Assembly: GCA_022749755.1 (NCBI GenBank)
Contig: CM040442.1
Span: 6,546,457 to 6,610,456 of the forward strand
DNA length: 64,000 bases
Direction: 5' to 3'
DNA from: Azadirachta indica
Lineage: Eukaryota; Streptophyta; Magnoliopsida; Sapindales; Meliaceae
A program made the position numbers and the translations under genes. Under the pieces are notes generated by a model, which saw nothing but the letters and a program-made list of their open reading frames with translations, had not been told where the DNA came from and made no database searches. This document shows, in pieces, positions 1 to 11,513 of this stretch (position 1 is the stretch's first letter; each line of letters opens with the position of its first letter).

Positions 1-685
1 ATATCCATGGTGTCAAAAACATGTGGATTATAAAGAGAGAGACAGCAACAGAGAGATAAGGCGGTGTTCAGATTGAGGACTTTAGATTGCATTTGAGCTA
101 AAATCCTGATATTTTTAGTTGTCAGGATGCGCTGACGTTTGTCTTTTGTCATTTAGACAATTACATTTACGCCTCTAAATGTTTAAATAATTAAGAGTAA
201 GGATATAGTTTTTTAATAATTTACATTCAAATTCTTATCGTGTCGCTAAATTTCATTAAAAATTCATTAATAAAATAGTAATCTAACTTATATATTTCTG
301 AAACTAATTTCTTCATAGAATCATTTGTTTAAAATTTTTTTAAAAATATAACAATTAAATTAATGATTTTATTGAAGAATTCTATTTAATATTTCAATAG
401 GATAGGTGAATGCTAGTGAATTAAATTTATAAAATTTTTTAAAGTGGTACAAAAATGCAATATTTATAAATTTCAGTCAAAAGAGAATGTAAAGGAGTAA
501 AGCCTCTTTTCTTTTAAATATTTGAAAAATATGTGAAAATTATCAAAAAGAGTACAGACATTACAATTATACTGAAAGCTGGAGACTCAATTGTTATTAA
601 CCAACTGTCGTTTTCGCATTCTTGATTTTAATTAATTTTATAGATATTTTTGCAATATTTCTGTGTACGTGATCGCTTATCCTTT
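1..685. other. AT-rich spacer at the left edge
   Basis: No coding frame in this stretch can be tied to a protein family. The first 170 bases are less AT-rich than the rest and could be the end of a neighbouring transcript, but nothing proves it. The remainder is typical plant spacer DNA and the distal promoter of the gene that starts at 798. Confidence 0.6.
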
Positions 686-691
686 TATAAA
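686..691 (+). promoter_or_regulatory. Candidate TATA box of the PIFI-like gene
   Basis: A TATAAA hexamer lies 107 bp before the ATG at 798, followed by a pyrimidine-rich leader. The spacing suits a plant core promoter with a leader of roughly 75 bases. This is inferred from motif and position only. Confidence 0.45.
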
Positions 692-797
692 ATGCTCCTT
701 CCATTCCATCTGCCTTAACTTCTCTGTTCTAAAGTTGCCCACTTGACTGAAATAAGTGCTTTCTTAGAAGTCTTAGCAAGCACTAAAAGTGTGATTC

Positions 798-3281
798 ATG
801 GCCGCTACAGCTACAGCTGGGTCAATGTTTGCGTCTTCATCACAATTTTTTTCAGTCACGAGGTCGGTGTCTTACAGTAAAGCAACCCCATCTGTGTCAA
901 GTACATTTGGTATGTCCCTTCAATCTTTTCTGTCTTATATTATAATTCCACTGTTTCTCATTTTGCAAATTGTTTATGGCATTTGTACAAGTGGATATAC
1001 TGTTTGTATCATATCAGTTTTGAACAACATAATGCAGAAGTTGTTTCATGGATGATTTAAGATGTTTTAATGTTGTAATTCATGTACAAAATCTGAAATC
1101 AAGCTTGTTTGATGAATTTGGGTACTTACTTTAGTTAATGGGGAGATTTTTTAACTTTGAAAGGAAACATTTTTGACAACTCTTTGTATAATTGATTAAA
1201 TTGATGGTGAAAAATTTGCTTTTGAGCCGAAGGGTTGAATCGTGATATCTGAATAACTTTGTTTTAATGGCATCTGAAAGCAATAAGAGTGACTTATGAT
1301 TGGATTAAAGAGGAAAATTTCGTATAAGGCCATTGCAGTAGATTTGCATGTTTTTGGATAATAAGTTTATCAGATTTTGCTGAATTGAGTGGATAGGAGT
1401 TGATACAATTGTTGAAAAATAAATAGACATATGTTCCTTTTAGTTTGATTTTGAAAGGAGGCATTCAGAAAGTGAGCAGACTAAAAATAGTAACATAATT
1501 TTTCGTTGGGGCTTAGGGAAGTTGATTTTATGCACAGATCATGAAATAACCAAGTCCTAACAAGCTATGCAAATATTCCTTTTTGTGACATTTTCAGGAT
1601 TTATCATTGATATGAATGATAGAAAGTTAATCTTGCTAGGAAGTAGAATCTAAATGTAGTAAGAAATTATAACTTACAGTTAATGACAGTTGAAATTTTT
1701 CTGAAAGCAGCTAGTAGTTTTAAGGGTGCTTCACTGCAGAGGAGCTCTACAAAGCATAAGAAAAGAGTTAGGATTAGTGGGAAAGTAACTGCTGCAGCAA
1801 CCATTGCAACAACAACTCCCTATGAAGAAATAACAGAGTATGAATTCCCACTTCAATTTTTAGTTTCCCTTCATTTGATCATTGATTGGAAATCATCCTC
1901 AAAAATTTTTTTGTTGTTTTAGGATTCTCGTTATGTTGTTGAATCTGAATTATTATTGTGGTGTGATTATAAACTCCTTCCTTGCAGGTATACTCGTCCT
2001 AGCTGGGCTATGTTTGAACTTGGGAGGGCTCCCGTATATTGGAAAACCATGAATGGCCTTCCTCCTATGTCTGTAAGTTGGCATTGCATCTCACTCCAAA
2101 TTTAACTGTGATTCTGTTTTTCTGTTCCAAGTATAATGTTCTTGACATCTGCAACAGGGAGAGAAGTTGAAGATCTTCTACAATCCAAAGGCAAATAAAC
2201 TTGTTCCAAATGAAGAGTTTGGGATTGGTTTTAATGGTAATTTCAATATTCTGGCCTTGGTTTCATTGCAAATTATCAATTGATTTCACATTCATTGATT
2301 CTCTCTGTTTACACAACTTTGCAGGAGGTTTTAATCAGCCATTTATGTGCGGTGGTGAACCAAGGGCAATGCTTACAAAAAGTCGAGGCCAAAATGACTC
2401 CCCATTTTATACCATCCAGATATGTCTACCTAAGCATGGTTAGTACCATTCCAGACTCATTTTTGTTTTCTTGGAGATTTAAGTTTCTCTCCTTATCAAA
2501 TTTTGCTTTTGCAGCTGTGAACTTGATCTTCTCATTCACAAATGGAGTTGATTGGGATGGTCCTTACCGAATACAGCTTCAAGTTCCGAGGGCTTGGAGA
2601 AATAAGCCAATTGACTTTTTTAACCAGGTAATTAATAAGACCCACATCTTAGTAGCTTGAATTTCTCTCCTTTCAGCTTGATATAATTGTATGCTACTCT
2701 AGAGTAGTAACTGAGTGGAGACATTGCAATGGTAAAGGCAGAAACAAGTTAATAAATGTGAGAATAAACAAGAAATGAATCTCAAAATGATATGTTAAAA
2801 TATACGAACTTCCGTGGCTAACAACTGTAAACTTGCAACTAGTGTAATAGTCATTTGTAGTAAACCTGAAAGACACTTGAAATTACGGAACTTACTGCAT
2901 AACTCAGCTCTTTGGACACAACTTGTATTCGGTTGGCAGGGTTTGGCTGAGGAGTTGAGTAAAGATGTGCATGTGAGAGAGCAATTTTCCCTGACACAGA
3001 CATTGTGGTTGATAGATGTGTGATGATTGGTAATTTATCTGCAGAAGGGGTATGTGAATTCTTGTCTGTTTTTTTATCACATTATTTAATTACTTCTCCT
3101 TGCCCACAAAATCATGGCATCAAAATCAATCATAAGTCTTATGAGTGCAACATCAATGCAGGGTGATAGGTGCGAACTTAACCTCATTCCAGGATGTATG
3201 GATCCGAGCTCTCCCTCATATAACCCTCTTGCCAATGTAGACGATGGATCCTGCCCCATGGACAGTGATTTAGAGGATTGA
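798..3281 (+). CDS. PIFI: PIFI-like chloroplast protein, with a 1-bp frameshift in exon 7
   Basis: This is the homologue of Arabidopsis POST-ILLUMINATION CHLOROPHYLL FLUORESCENCE INCREASE, a chloroplast protein linked to chlororespiration and dark reduction of the plastoquinone pool. I rebuilt eight exons: 798-909, 1711-1837, 1988-2072, 2158-2236, 2325-2438, 2515-2627, 2940-3049 and 3162-3281 (TGA). The first about 60 residues are rich in Ser, Thr and Ala, like a transit peptide. The conserved core follows, including [26 protein letters not shown] and [14 protein letters not shown]. The Cys-rich end includes PGCMDP and NVDDGSCP. All junctions keep phase except in exon 7, which is 110 bp where 111 are needed. 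One G appears missing near 2967, just after the codons for LSKD. As written, translation stops at 3021-3023 and loses the C-terminal domain. The C-terminal codons in exon 8 are otherwise intact, so this is either a sequence error or a very young null allele. Family assignment is firm; function of this copy is open. Confidence 0.88.
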
Positions 3282-4442
3282 TGGCATCTGGTGCATGTCT
3301 CTAAACTTGTAAAGAAGGGTATGTCCCATACATCTTCGAAATCATAGAAGGCTCCCCTTACCATTGTAGAATGCTTAGGGGATCTTTTGCCCATATAGGG
3401 TACCAAGGAGTTGTTCAATTCAAGGTACATTCAACTTGCTATACCGTTGCTTGTAGATGTTTATAAAGATATGATATAAATTAAGCTGCAAGCTTCTAAA
3501 GAAAACTCTCCATGTTGATCAAGTGGATCAAAAATTCTTTTGTAGATATATCCATTGTGATGAGATTGGCCTATATTTCTTTACTTATAGTCGTAACTCC
3601 CTTAACTATATAAACTATGGAGAATGGACTTATATCTGCATATTTTTAGTAGTGATTCTGCTTAATCTTAAACGTACTGATTGTTGACAAACACCCAATT
3701 TGGACTTTATTTAAGGTATTGTAGTTTTAGTATATTCTATTAAAAAACTAGTGTCATTAAATATTTTTTTACCAATTCTAGACGTTCTTGATTGATTTTG
3801 TTGTGATTTTGTTTTCGCATGCTTAGTCTTTTATGGGCTACGTTTTAAAAATTTTGTGATGGTATAATATATGCAGGAAATATGAGTAATCCAAAATGCC
3901 AAAAAGATTAAAAATTTTGAAAAATAATTGTCAAACATCTAATTTACTCCAAATTGTTCTTCACGATCCCACCTTCATGCATGTTCCAAAAGTTGAAAAA
4001 TGAAACGCACTTTTTGAATGGTCAAAAAGATCAAGCTTCCTACATTGTAATCTTCATTTAATTGATTCCAAACCCCACCTTCTAGAAGTAGAAAAAAATA
4101 ATACTTCATGAGCGAATGAATGCACATTTCTGTCGCTTAAAATGATGAAAACCAAGTCAATGATATTGGTAGACTTCACCATTTTCCAAGCCCACCATCC
4201 TTAAATGCAAATATAAAAATAGAAAATCAACTTCAATAACAATAAAGAACTAATTAATTTAACTTAAAACAAAAAACAAAAAAGAGTTATCTTACAAATT
4301 AAAAAAAAAAAAAAAAACCATCACAACCCAGTTGAATTTTCATTACGACAGCTAGATTTATACAGAGACTTATAATAATTCAAAAGTTTGGCTAATCTGA
4401 CTTGGTTTTAAGTTAGCAAAGATTCTTTATCGGCAACTTTTG
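3282..4442. other. Spacer between convergent PIFI-like and PDCT genes
   Basis: About 1.16 kb holding the 3' ends of two converging genes. It is AT-rich with an A-run near 4300. I see no exon, RNA gene or repeat family here. A 114-codon frame on the minus strand at 3086-3430 lies mostly over the PIFI-like 3' end and has no family signature. Confidence 0.6.
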
Positions 4443-5830
4443 CTATTCTGATTTTGCTCTCTTGATATTTCCTGCCAGAGAATCGAATAGAATTCCAGCA
4501 CCAACACCAACAGCCAAATCTATTGTGTAGTGACCTCTTGTCCCCAACAATCTTATAACCTGAAGAACATTAAGTGTATCAAAAATCCAAGCCAGTTCCC
4601 ATCTCTGCATTCTTCTCATGTCTAACGATGCAATCACGGATCCTGCAACGTGACCGGAGAAAAATAGGAAAAACGATACGTTTCCCACCGGAAAATCCAC
4701 TCCAGAACCCAAAAATCCCTGAGAGTGATGATCAACAAATAAGTACCTAATCAATTATTAAGCTACATATATACTATTAATGCTATTGAATTGTCTATGC
4801 TAACAAGTCCAAAAGGGGGAAATAGACAAATACTACACCACATATTTTTGGCCTTAGAAAATAAAATGAGACTATCTCCTAATGCCCATGTTTGCTATTA
4901 TTAACATACAAGTGAAAAAATAAGTAACTTGAAAGAACTGTGAAACAAAGCTTGGTAAGTTATTTTACTACATTTTCTAGGAAACCAAACAGAAAAAAGA
5001 TTGATTCCTTGGCAACTAAAGTGAAAGGGGCAAGTGGACAAAAGTGTAAGCGAGGTGGGAATAAAATGAACCTGAGGCAAAGGAAGTTGAGTGGAGTAAC
5101 CAAGAATTCCGCGGCAAGTGAACATGAAGAGTGCCGATATTGTCGCTCTTGGCCGCCCCTCGATTAACCACGTCCACAGTATATATGTCGTTTGCATTCC
5201 CACAAACACCTAACCAGAGAGAATAATTATATAAATAAATAAATAATCTAAGTCTTCAAATTCAATGAGAATTAAAACAACATAGCACGTGCATTTCGTA
5301 TTCAAATGGATTGATATGTTTCTCTTTGTAAATACAATTGCATGTGAAGTCGACTTCAGTCCAATCCACTATTCAAATCTCTTGAAGATGGTGGGAGAGG
5401 TGGGATCCGATACAACAGTACTTACAGTATTAAGAGCTGCAAGCAGAGTGTTGAGCTCGGACCAGGAAGCCAGAAGGCGATGCAATGGCCTAGTGGCGAC
5501 GAACCCAATATCGAATGGCGGGGAAGACGCCGGGACCATTTGGAGCGTGTACTCCACGCCCATGAAAAACAGTAACCCCATTGCAAACATACACGGTATC
5601 CAGTGAAATCTCGCCACATGTACTGCATCCTGTACAGTCCAGTTGAGAAACGAAGCTTTCCTATCACCATAGCCCATTTTCTTCGTCATACTTCCACGAT
5701 CTCCGTTAACGCCGTTAATGTGCTTGTCGCCGTTGAGGTTGTTGTTACTGTTAATATAACTAACGCCGTTAAGTTTAGAAGGACGTTTGTGAAGAGTGGA
5801 GCACTGGATAATGGTGGCAGAGGAGGCCAT
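4443..5830 (-). CDS. PDCT: Phosphatidylcholine:diacylglycerol cholinephosphotransferase (PDCT/ROD1)
   Basis: This ER membrane enzyme swaps the phosphocholine headgroup between phosphatidylcholine and diacylglycerol. It thereby feeds polyunsaturated acyl chains into triacylglycerol. Three exons read on the minus strand: 5830-5426, 5209-5072 and 4718-4443 (TAG), giving 272 residues, close to the family length. The N-terminus is Ser/Asn-rich and poorly conserved. Several membrane segments follow (FHWIPCMFAMGLLFFMGVEY, TTYILWTWL, ISALFMFTCRGILGY). The lipid-phosphatase-type motifs are present: SGHVAG around His204, and GTRGHYTIDLAVGVGAG with His244 and Asp248. The start is the ATG at 5830, which has a strong context (GCCATGG). 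An open frame extends upstream to 5944 but contains no other ATG. The gene converges on the PIFI-like gene; PDCT and PIFI are also close neighbours in Arabidopsis (recalled). Confidence 0.95.
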
Positions 5831-5837
5831 GGCTACT

Positions 5838-5864
5838 GAAGAAGAAGAAGAAGAAGAAGAAGAA
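5838..5864 (-). repeat. CTT/GAA microsatellite in the PDCT leader
   Basis: A nine-unit GAA repeat on the plus strand reads as CTT on the transcript, ending eight bases before the PDCT start codon. CT-rich leaders are common in plant genes and this one probably lies in the 5' UTR. It is likely to vary in length between individuals. Confidence 0.8.
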
Positions 5865-7650
5865 GGCGACAGAAAAAGACGACATTGGTAATGGGTGATG
5901 AATGATATAAAACATGAAGAAGTAGGTGGAGGCGGACTTTCCAAAGACTTAAATTAAGTGGGTAGAAGAAGATGGACTAATTACAATTACTTCAGAAATT
6001 CTTTTTAACGGCAGTGAAATCTTCTTGCTGGTCGGTGTTTGCTGCTTTTGGAGGCGAACACCTACGCGTAGATTTAAACGCGTGCTAGAAATTCGTCGAA
6101 ACTAGAAACGTGGCGTTTACTGCTCCTTTCATTTCTTATTTTAAGAAAATATATAATTTCTAGGTTTTACCTTTTAAGAATTTAAAACTACAATTTGAAT
6201 ATTAAAAAGATGCTGTAGAAATGTCAAATTAGGCATACTTCGATTGATAATCTAGAACGGCATTTTAATTAAGGTGGCAATTTAAATCACATTATTCGAT
6301 GCAAATTTATACAATTAAACAAGTTTAGAATTAAAGAAATTGACCTGAATAATAATTCGTATTTTTATTTAATAATTAGGTCATATTCATATTTAATCTT
6401 TTTGATATATTTATTCATTTAACACATATTTATATTTATTTAAAATTACTATTAATTTTTATTATGTTTATAAAATATTTAAAATTAAAAAATATTTATA
6501 TTATTCTATCCAAATTTAATGTCCAAACAAATGTAATATATAAATTTAAGAAACATTAAAAAAATTTACAACTCTAATTTTATTTAATCATATCTAAACA
6601 AATAATTATATATGAATGAATTGTATTTGTGTCACTTATTTAATAAATAGGTCATATCCATATTTAAAATTTTAACATGTTTAATATACGAATTGCATTT
6701 AGATTGATTGAAAATTTTATTATATTCACTAATAACACACACAAATATAATGTGTTTATACCAACTGTCACCCTAATATTAATAATATATCATTAGATCA
6801 CATTCATTTCCAAACTTTATAAATTTTGAAATCAAATTAATTAAAATATTAATAAATTCTAAAACAATAATATTACTTATATAAACTATATTCATGTAAA
6901 AAAAAAATGGAACAAGTTATATTATTGTCACATATTTTATATATTTTAATTTTATTTTTTACTTTGCTGATAATATCTCATATTTATATAGGAGTTTGTT
7001 ACATAGCAATTTAGTTTTTAATAAAAGTCGATAATATATATATATATATATATGTATATATAAAAAGAAAACAAATTCAAGACATAATTTTTCATATGTG
7101 CTTATTTAGTAGACAAGTCTTGGCGCATTTGATTGGAAAGTGCACGTTGACAGAGTCCAACTACAACGTCTACGAGGCCCTGCTACGGGAAATATCTGTC
7201 CGATTATATTTTTTATCCAAATTTTTACAATATTTAAATTATTTTAAATTATATATATAATATAAATAAAATATCAATAAAAATAAAAACAATAAGTTTA
7301 TAATATATTAATAAATATTTATATTATAATATACTATAAAATAATAATTAATATATTTTACATAAATATATCATATTTATTAAATTTTAGAAATTTATTA
7401 TTTATTTTTTAAAATAATTATTATTGTATAGAAATATAATTATTATTTTAGATACATGTTTTTAAAATTATTATAAATTTTAAAAAAATTATTATTTTAT
7501 CCAAATTTTCGTAAGGTTAACGATTAACTAACAATCAATCGTGAGATATAGAGGAGTTATGCGTGAGTTTCAAACCTCAGGGGATTTGTGTTAATTCCCT
7601 GACAAAAGTTTGGTATGATAGGAAAAAGTTGGAAGTTACAGGGTACATGC

Positions 7651-7673
7651 GAGTGTAGCGTAACCCTACACTC
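7651..7673. repeat. Perfect 8-bp inverted repeat in a GC-richer island
   Basis: GAGTGTAG at 7651-7658 and CTACACTC at 7666-7673 are exact inverted copies around a 7-base loop. They sit inside a 330-bp island of ordinary composition surrounded by AT-rich DNA. The function is unknown. Confidence 0.6.
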
Positions 7674-7777
7674 GGAGTCGGATTTACAGATGATGGATGA
7701 GTGGATGATGATGACGCACAAATCTGGCAGCCTTGTTTGTCTGATTCGTTAAGCTTCTCTTACTTGTAGCTTTAAGC

Positions 7778-7786
7778 ACACGTGGC
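7778..7786. promoter_or_regulatory. ABRE/G-box-like element
   Basis: ACACGTGGC is a textbook ABRE core containing CACGTG at 7779-7784. It lies about 1.95 kb upstream of the PDCT start. It could be a distal element or chance, since no nearer start codon is evident. Confidence 0.35.
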
Positions 7787-8880
7787 CAAGTAAGATCTCC
7801 CATCTCACTTGATGGATTCTCTCTCTCTTTCTGCCTTCATTTTTTTTTTTAATTACCATAATATATAATATTTAAACCTCTAATAATTTTTTATATAATA
7901 ATATAATTTGTTTACTTAATAATTATAATGTCTTATAAATTAATTATGTGGTGAGAAGAGCAGCAAAATTACACTAGAATGAATACATGCATATACATCG
8001 TACATATATGCATGTGATCAGTTGTAACAAACTGTTGTGCGTGGCAATCAATATTTGGTTGATTAGATCATGTACTACTTTGGAGAAGGTAGTAGTTGAT
8101 ACTTATTAATTAGTTCTAAGGTCGGTTTAAAGATTCACGAATTTTACGATATACTTTTTAAGTTCTTATTTATATTTATATTTATGGCTTAGATATTTAT
8201 TATCACGACCGCAAAAGTCTTACGCCACATAATTGTTGTTTTGGTATGACACTTCCAAATGTCCATTTTAGAATCGACCGTCTAATTTCTGTCTTACGCC
8301 TAAAATTAGATATACTTAAAAAGAAGATTTTTCTTAACAGTTGAGACTCGTACGTGCCCTCACACAGATTTCAAAACAACCATTATTAGGTCTCGAAAAT
8401 GCAAAAGAAGTAACCAGTTTGAGAATGGGCAAAAGCAAAAAGTTAAATTTGCTTAATGAGCTCACTGTTTCTGATTCTTGCCATTATTTGACTATTGACA
8501 TTAAATAATTCTGAAATTCAATCCACTTTCATAATTCAAAGCCATAAATATCAATCAATTTATTCAAACCGCATCACGTGTTGGCAGGCAGAATCTTTTA
8601 CTAAATTAATGAAAGCAAGAAACTTTATATATGTTTTAATAAAGAGGAATATTCTTGCCATTTCGAATATCCAATTGCTCCATACAAACCAACTGAATTA
8701 ATTATCCTTTCTGTGCGCATGCAAACTTAAACAGAGAAGTATTTTCCATAATAGTTAGAATTTGAGGACTTGATGTCTGAAAACAAGTGCAGCACAAAAA
8801 ACTTCCATAAGTCGTGCAAAAACTTAAAACACATACGATTCTCTACATACCTACGTATAAAAAAATTATTGAGAGTAGCC

Positions 8881-10992
8881 TCACAGTGAGGCTCTTAGAA
8901 CTCTGATAATGTCTGTAAGAGAGACGACACCCAAGAGGTAGCCTTGTCTGTCGACGACCCAAACTCTGTGAACATGTTTGGTCAGAGCTTTATTCATGAC
9001 ATCATAGAGGGGAGAATCAACCTGGCATGTTACAAGTTCTCTTTGTTGAGTTGGGGTATCGGAAGGTGAAAGTAAAGGGCTTGCTGAGATTTTCTCTGTG
9101 AATTCTAGCGCAGGTAGAGGCAACCATGTCTGTAGGGCAGCGAGATGGCATCCCCTCAAATCAGTTGCTGAAAATGTACCTATAAGCTGCCTTCCTTTAC
9201 CCTGAAACCATAAGTGTAGACATACATACAGAAAATAGAATACAGTAATCGCCTGAGATCGATGAAGCAGATGCATTAAAATATATGGGGAATAGCTATA
9301 ATAATATCGGCAACGGTATTGATCAATTTTACGTACATTATACTTGTAACATTAAATACTATACTCGTATGGTACGTACTTCATTGCACAAGCCAAATAT
9401 GTTATTTTCTTCTAAAACCAATAGAATGCATCTAATCTTGAAATAAGTCCTACCAATTACTTCATTTCTTGTCATATTGTTTCTGTATGCTCTCAAGAAA
9501 CTATCCCAACAAGCAATGGAAGATTAAGATAATTTTCCACCTAAAAAGAAGAAAAAGGAGAGAGGAATGCATTCACTGATGGTCCCCAGCTTGTTAATTA
9601 GTCAATTGTATCTCCCTCACTTTATTAATTACTAAATAATTAAGGTCTAGTTGGACCTACCAGCACGAAACAGGGGAGAGGGCTGAGGGCTACCCAACAA
9701 TGTGTAATAATATTGTAAACACGAAAGGTAATTGTATAAATGATGCCTAGCTACAACACACATTAATATAATAGCTAGTAAAACTATCACTGAACTAAAA
9801 TTTAAGGAATGATATTCGATATGGTAAAGAAGCGTTTAAGAGGACTTACATTTATGAGCTGCTTGGGGTCTTCTTCATGGGTAACTGATGAGGATTTAAC
9901 TATTGGAACAGCCTGAAGCAAAGCAGCCTTCATGCACTTGATGGCATCAATAACTTTTGTGCGGTCAGTAATTGCAAAAACATTTTCATTCACTGCTCCT
10001 AATCCTGTGACGGAATGCGATATAATGCCCTCGAGTTCAGAGGCATGGTTCATCAAGAATCTCAACAAGTCCATTTGCGTGAGCATTTGATAGCTTGTCG
10101 CAGACTCCACAAGTTCAACTCCTGAAACGTTCTCCATGTGGCTATCTGTTGGAACCAAAGTGCGATGGATTCCCTTGCTGAACACTTCCATACAGTCTAC
10201 TATGCTGTATATCGTAGGTATAAAATTAGAATAATGCTAGCCTCTATTTCAAATTCTGATTTTGCAATGTCATATTATTGTCATGTGCGTCCCTTTGAAA
10301 ATTTCTCTTACTCTCTCATAAAAAAAATCACACTTCACTTTGAATGCGTAGCACTGTAAATTGAAGAGACCAATTAATCAATTTTAGTAGTTCCATTTGA
10401 TCAATTAAACTTTAAAATGAGAACTTGGGTCCAATATGGAATACAGTAAGTATAGTAGTTTGGCTAGTATTGTTGATAACTTTCTAATTCAATGATTCTA
10501 ATATGACTACGTGTATACAACATAAACTCACCTAGTGTAAGGATTTAGAGTCCACAGACTTAATCCCTCAAGGCAATGCCCTATAATCGAAGAAACTGGG
10601 ACCGACATCTTCTTATCAAGGTCAGAGACACCATCACCGCCGTTTATCTGATCATCACCAGCAATGTGTGCCAGTATATCAAGCATAGTAAGCATCCCAA
10701 TATAGTGTTTCCTAACAGCCCCTGTCTGCTTATCAGACTCCAAGATCATCGAGCCGCCGGCACCAATCCATTGCCCCGGCGGCGCCGCCACAGGCATCGC
10801 TACCACCTCGTTTGCCACCAATGCGTTCATCGTGTGAGCTAATGATGCCGTATACGGCACCTCCACTAGCCGCCTCTTGTCCCCAGTTAAATCTTTCACT
10901 ATCGCGTCTCTCAGGCTCAGCCGCTTCTTTTCAATGCCGCACTTCGCGGCGGCTGAGGTGGCAGTGGGGTCTTGCTCCTTCGTTTGCTGCAT
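8881..10992 (-). CDS. PV42-type SNF4-like CBS-domain protein
   Basis: This is a CBS-domain protein of the plant PV42 group, which resembles the gamma (SNF4) subunit of SnRK1/AMPK. In Arabidopsis, PV42 proteins act in male gametophyte development and pollen tube guidance. Three exons on the minus strand are 10992-10532, 10204-9850 and 9201-8881 (TGA), giving 378 residues. The CBS signatures are visible in order: KRRLVEVPYTASLAHTMNAL, AMPVAAPPGQWIGAGGSMI, KHYIGMLTMLDILAHIAGDD, then PVSSIIGHCLEGLSLWTLNP and SIVDCMEVFSKGIHRTLVP in the middle. The last exon has HRVWVVDRQGYLLGVVSLTDIIRVL, a canonical CBS end. The start is the ATG at 10992; the open frame continues upstream but without another ATG. 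The gene shares a 521-bp upstream region with TMM. It could be called a PV42a or PV42b orthologue, but sequence alone does not decide. Confidence 0.9.
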
Positions 10993-11513
10993 CTTTTGGC
11001 TTCCCCTTTCTTGGAAATGATATTGAAAATCGCGAGAGCTGGTAGAAAACGGTGAAACATTCGTATGTGTATATGCAAATTCGTCGATACGTGCATGTGC
11101 GACACGTGTCAACGTCTATTATGCGTCATTGCAAGGCTAAGCAGTAGTAGCCACGTTGACCGCATGTAAAGAGAAACGATAAACTTGTCAAAAAGCACGT
11201 GCATAGCTGGTGGATGCTTCGTTTATCTTCCCCGGCTCTGTTTGGGCCGAACAGGCGTAGCCCACTAACTCGAACAAATATATCCAGAAACCCGACACGG
11301 GCAAAAATCTTGTGAAATCCATTAATACTGAAATTCCTTTTAAGGCATTTATTTCAATTCTCCAATTCTCGTGATTCCATAACTAGTTTCACTTTCTGTC
11401 ACTCATGTCATTTAACCGCACTGGCCCATTTCATTAACTAACATTCTCTTCTCTATATAAAACCAAAATCCAAAACCCACCATAACCTCACACCACATGC
11501 TCACTCTCAAAAA
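10993..11513. promoter_or_regulatory. Shared divergent promoter of the PV42-like gene and TMM
   Basis: Only 521 bp separate the two start codons, so both promoters and leaders must fit here. Two CACGTG G-boxes are visible at 11103-11108 (ACACGTGTC context) and 11196-11201 (GCACGTGC context). The half nearest TMM carries its TATA box. No TATA box is obvious on the PV42 side. Confidence 0.65.
11454..11461 (+). promoter_or_regulatory. TATA box of TMM
   Basis: TATATAAA lies 53 bp before the ATG at 11514, after a CT-rich stretch. The distance predicts a very short leader of about 25 bases. Confidence 0.7.

Larger units (their letters stand above)
5865..8880. other. Long AT-rich spacer upstream of PDCT
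   Basis: About 3 kb with no supportable gene. Roughly 6120-7080 and 7200-7500 are extremely AT-rich with short TA repeats near 7030-7060. Two places have more normal composition: 6040-6120, just upstream of PDCT, with two ACGCGT-type boxes, and 7500-7830, described separately. The part next to 8880 contains the 3' UTR of the PV42-like gene. Confidence 0.6.

Noticed and set aside
2814..3023. Separate 69-codon gene
   Set aside because: It is the truncated reading of exon 7 of the PIFI-like gene, created by the one-base deletion, plus preceding intron sequence.
3086..3430. 114-codon minus-strand frame
   Set aside because: It overlaps the last exon and 3' UTR of the PIFI-like gene in antisense and shows no conserved motif.
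8495..8701. 68-codon plus-strand frame in the spacer
   Set aside because: It is AT-rich, low in complexity and has no neighbouring splice signals, promoter or family resemblance.
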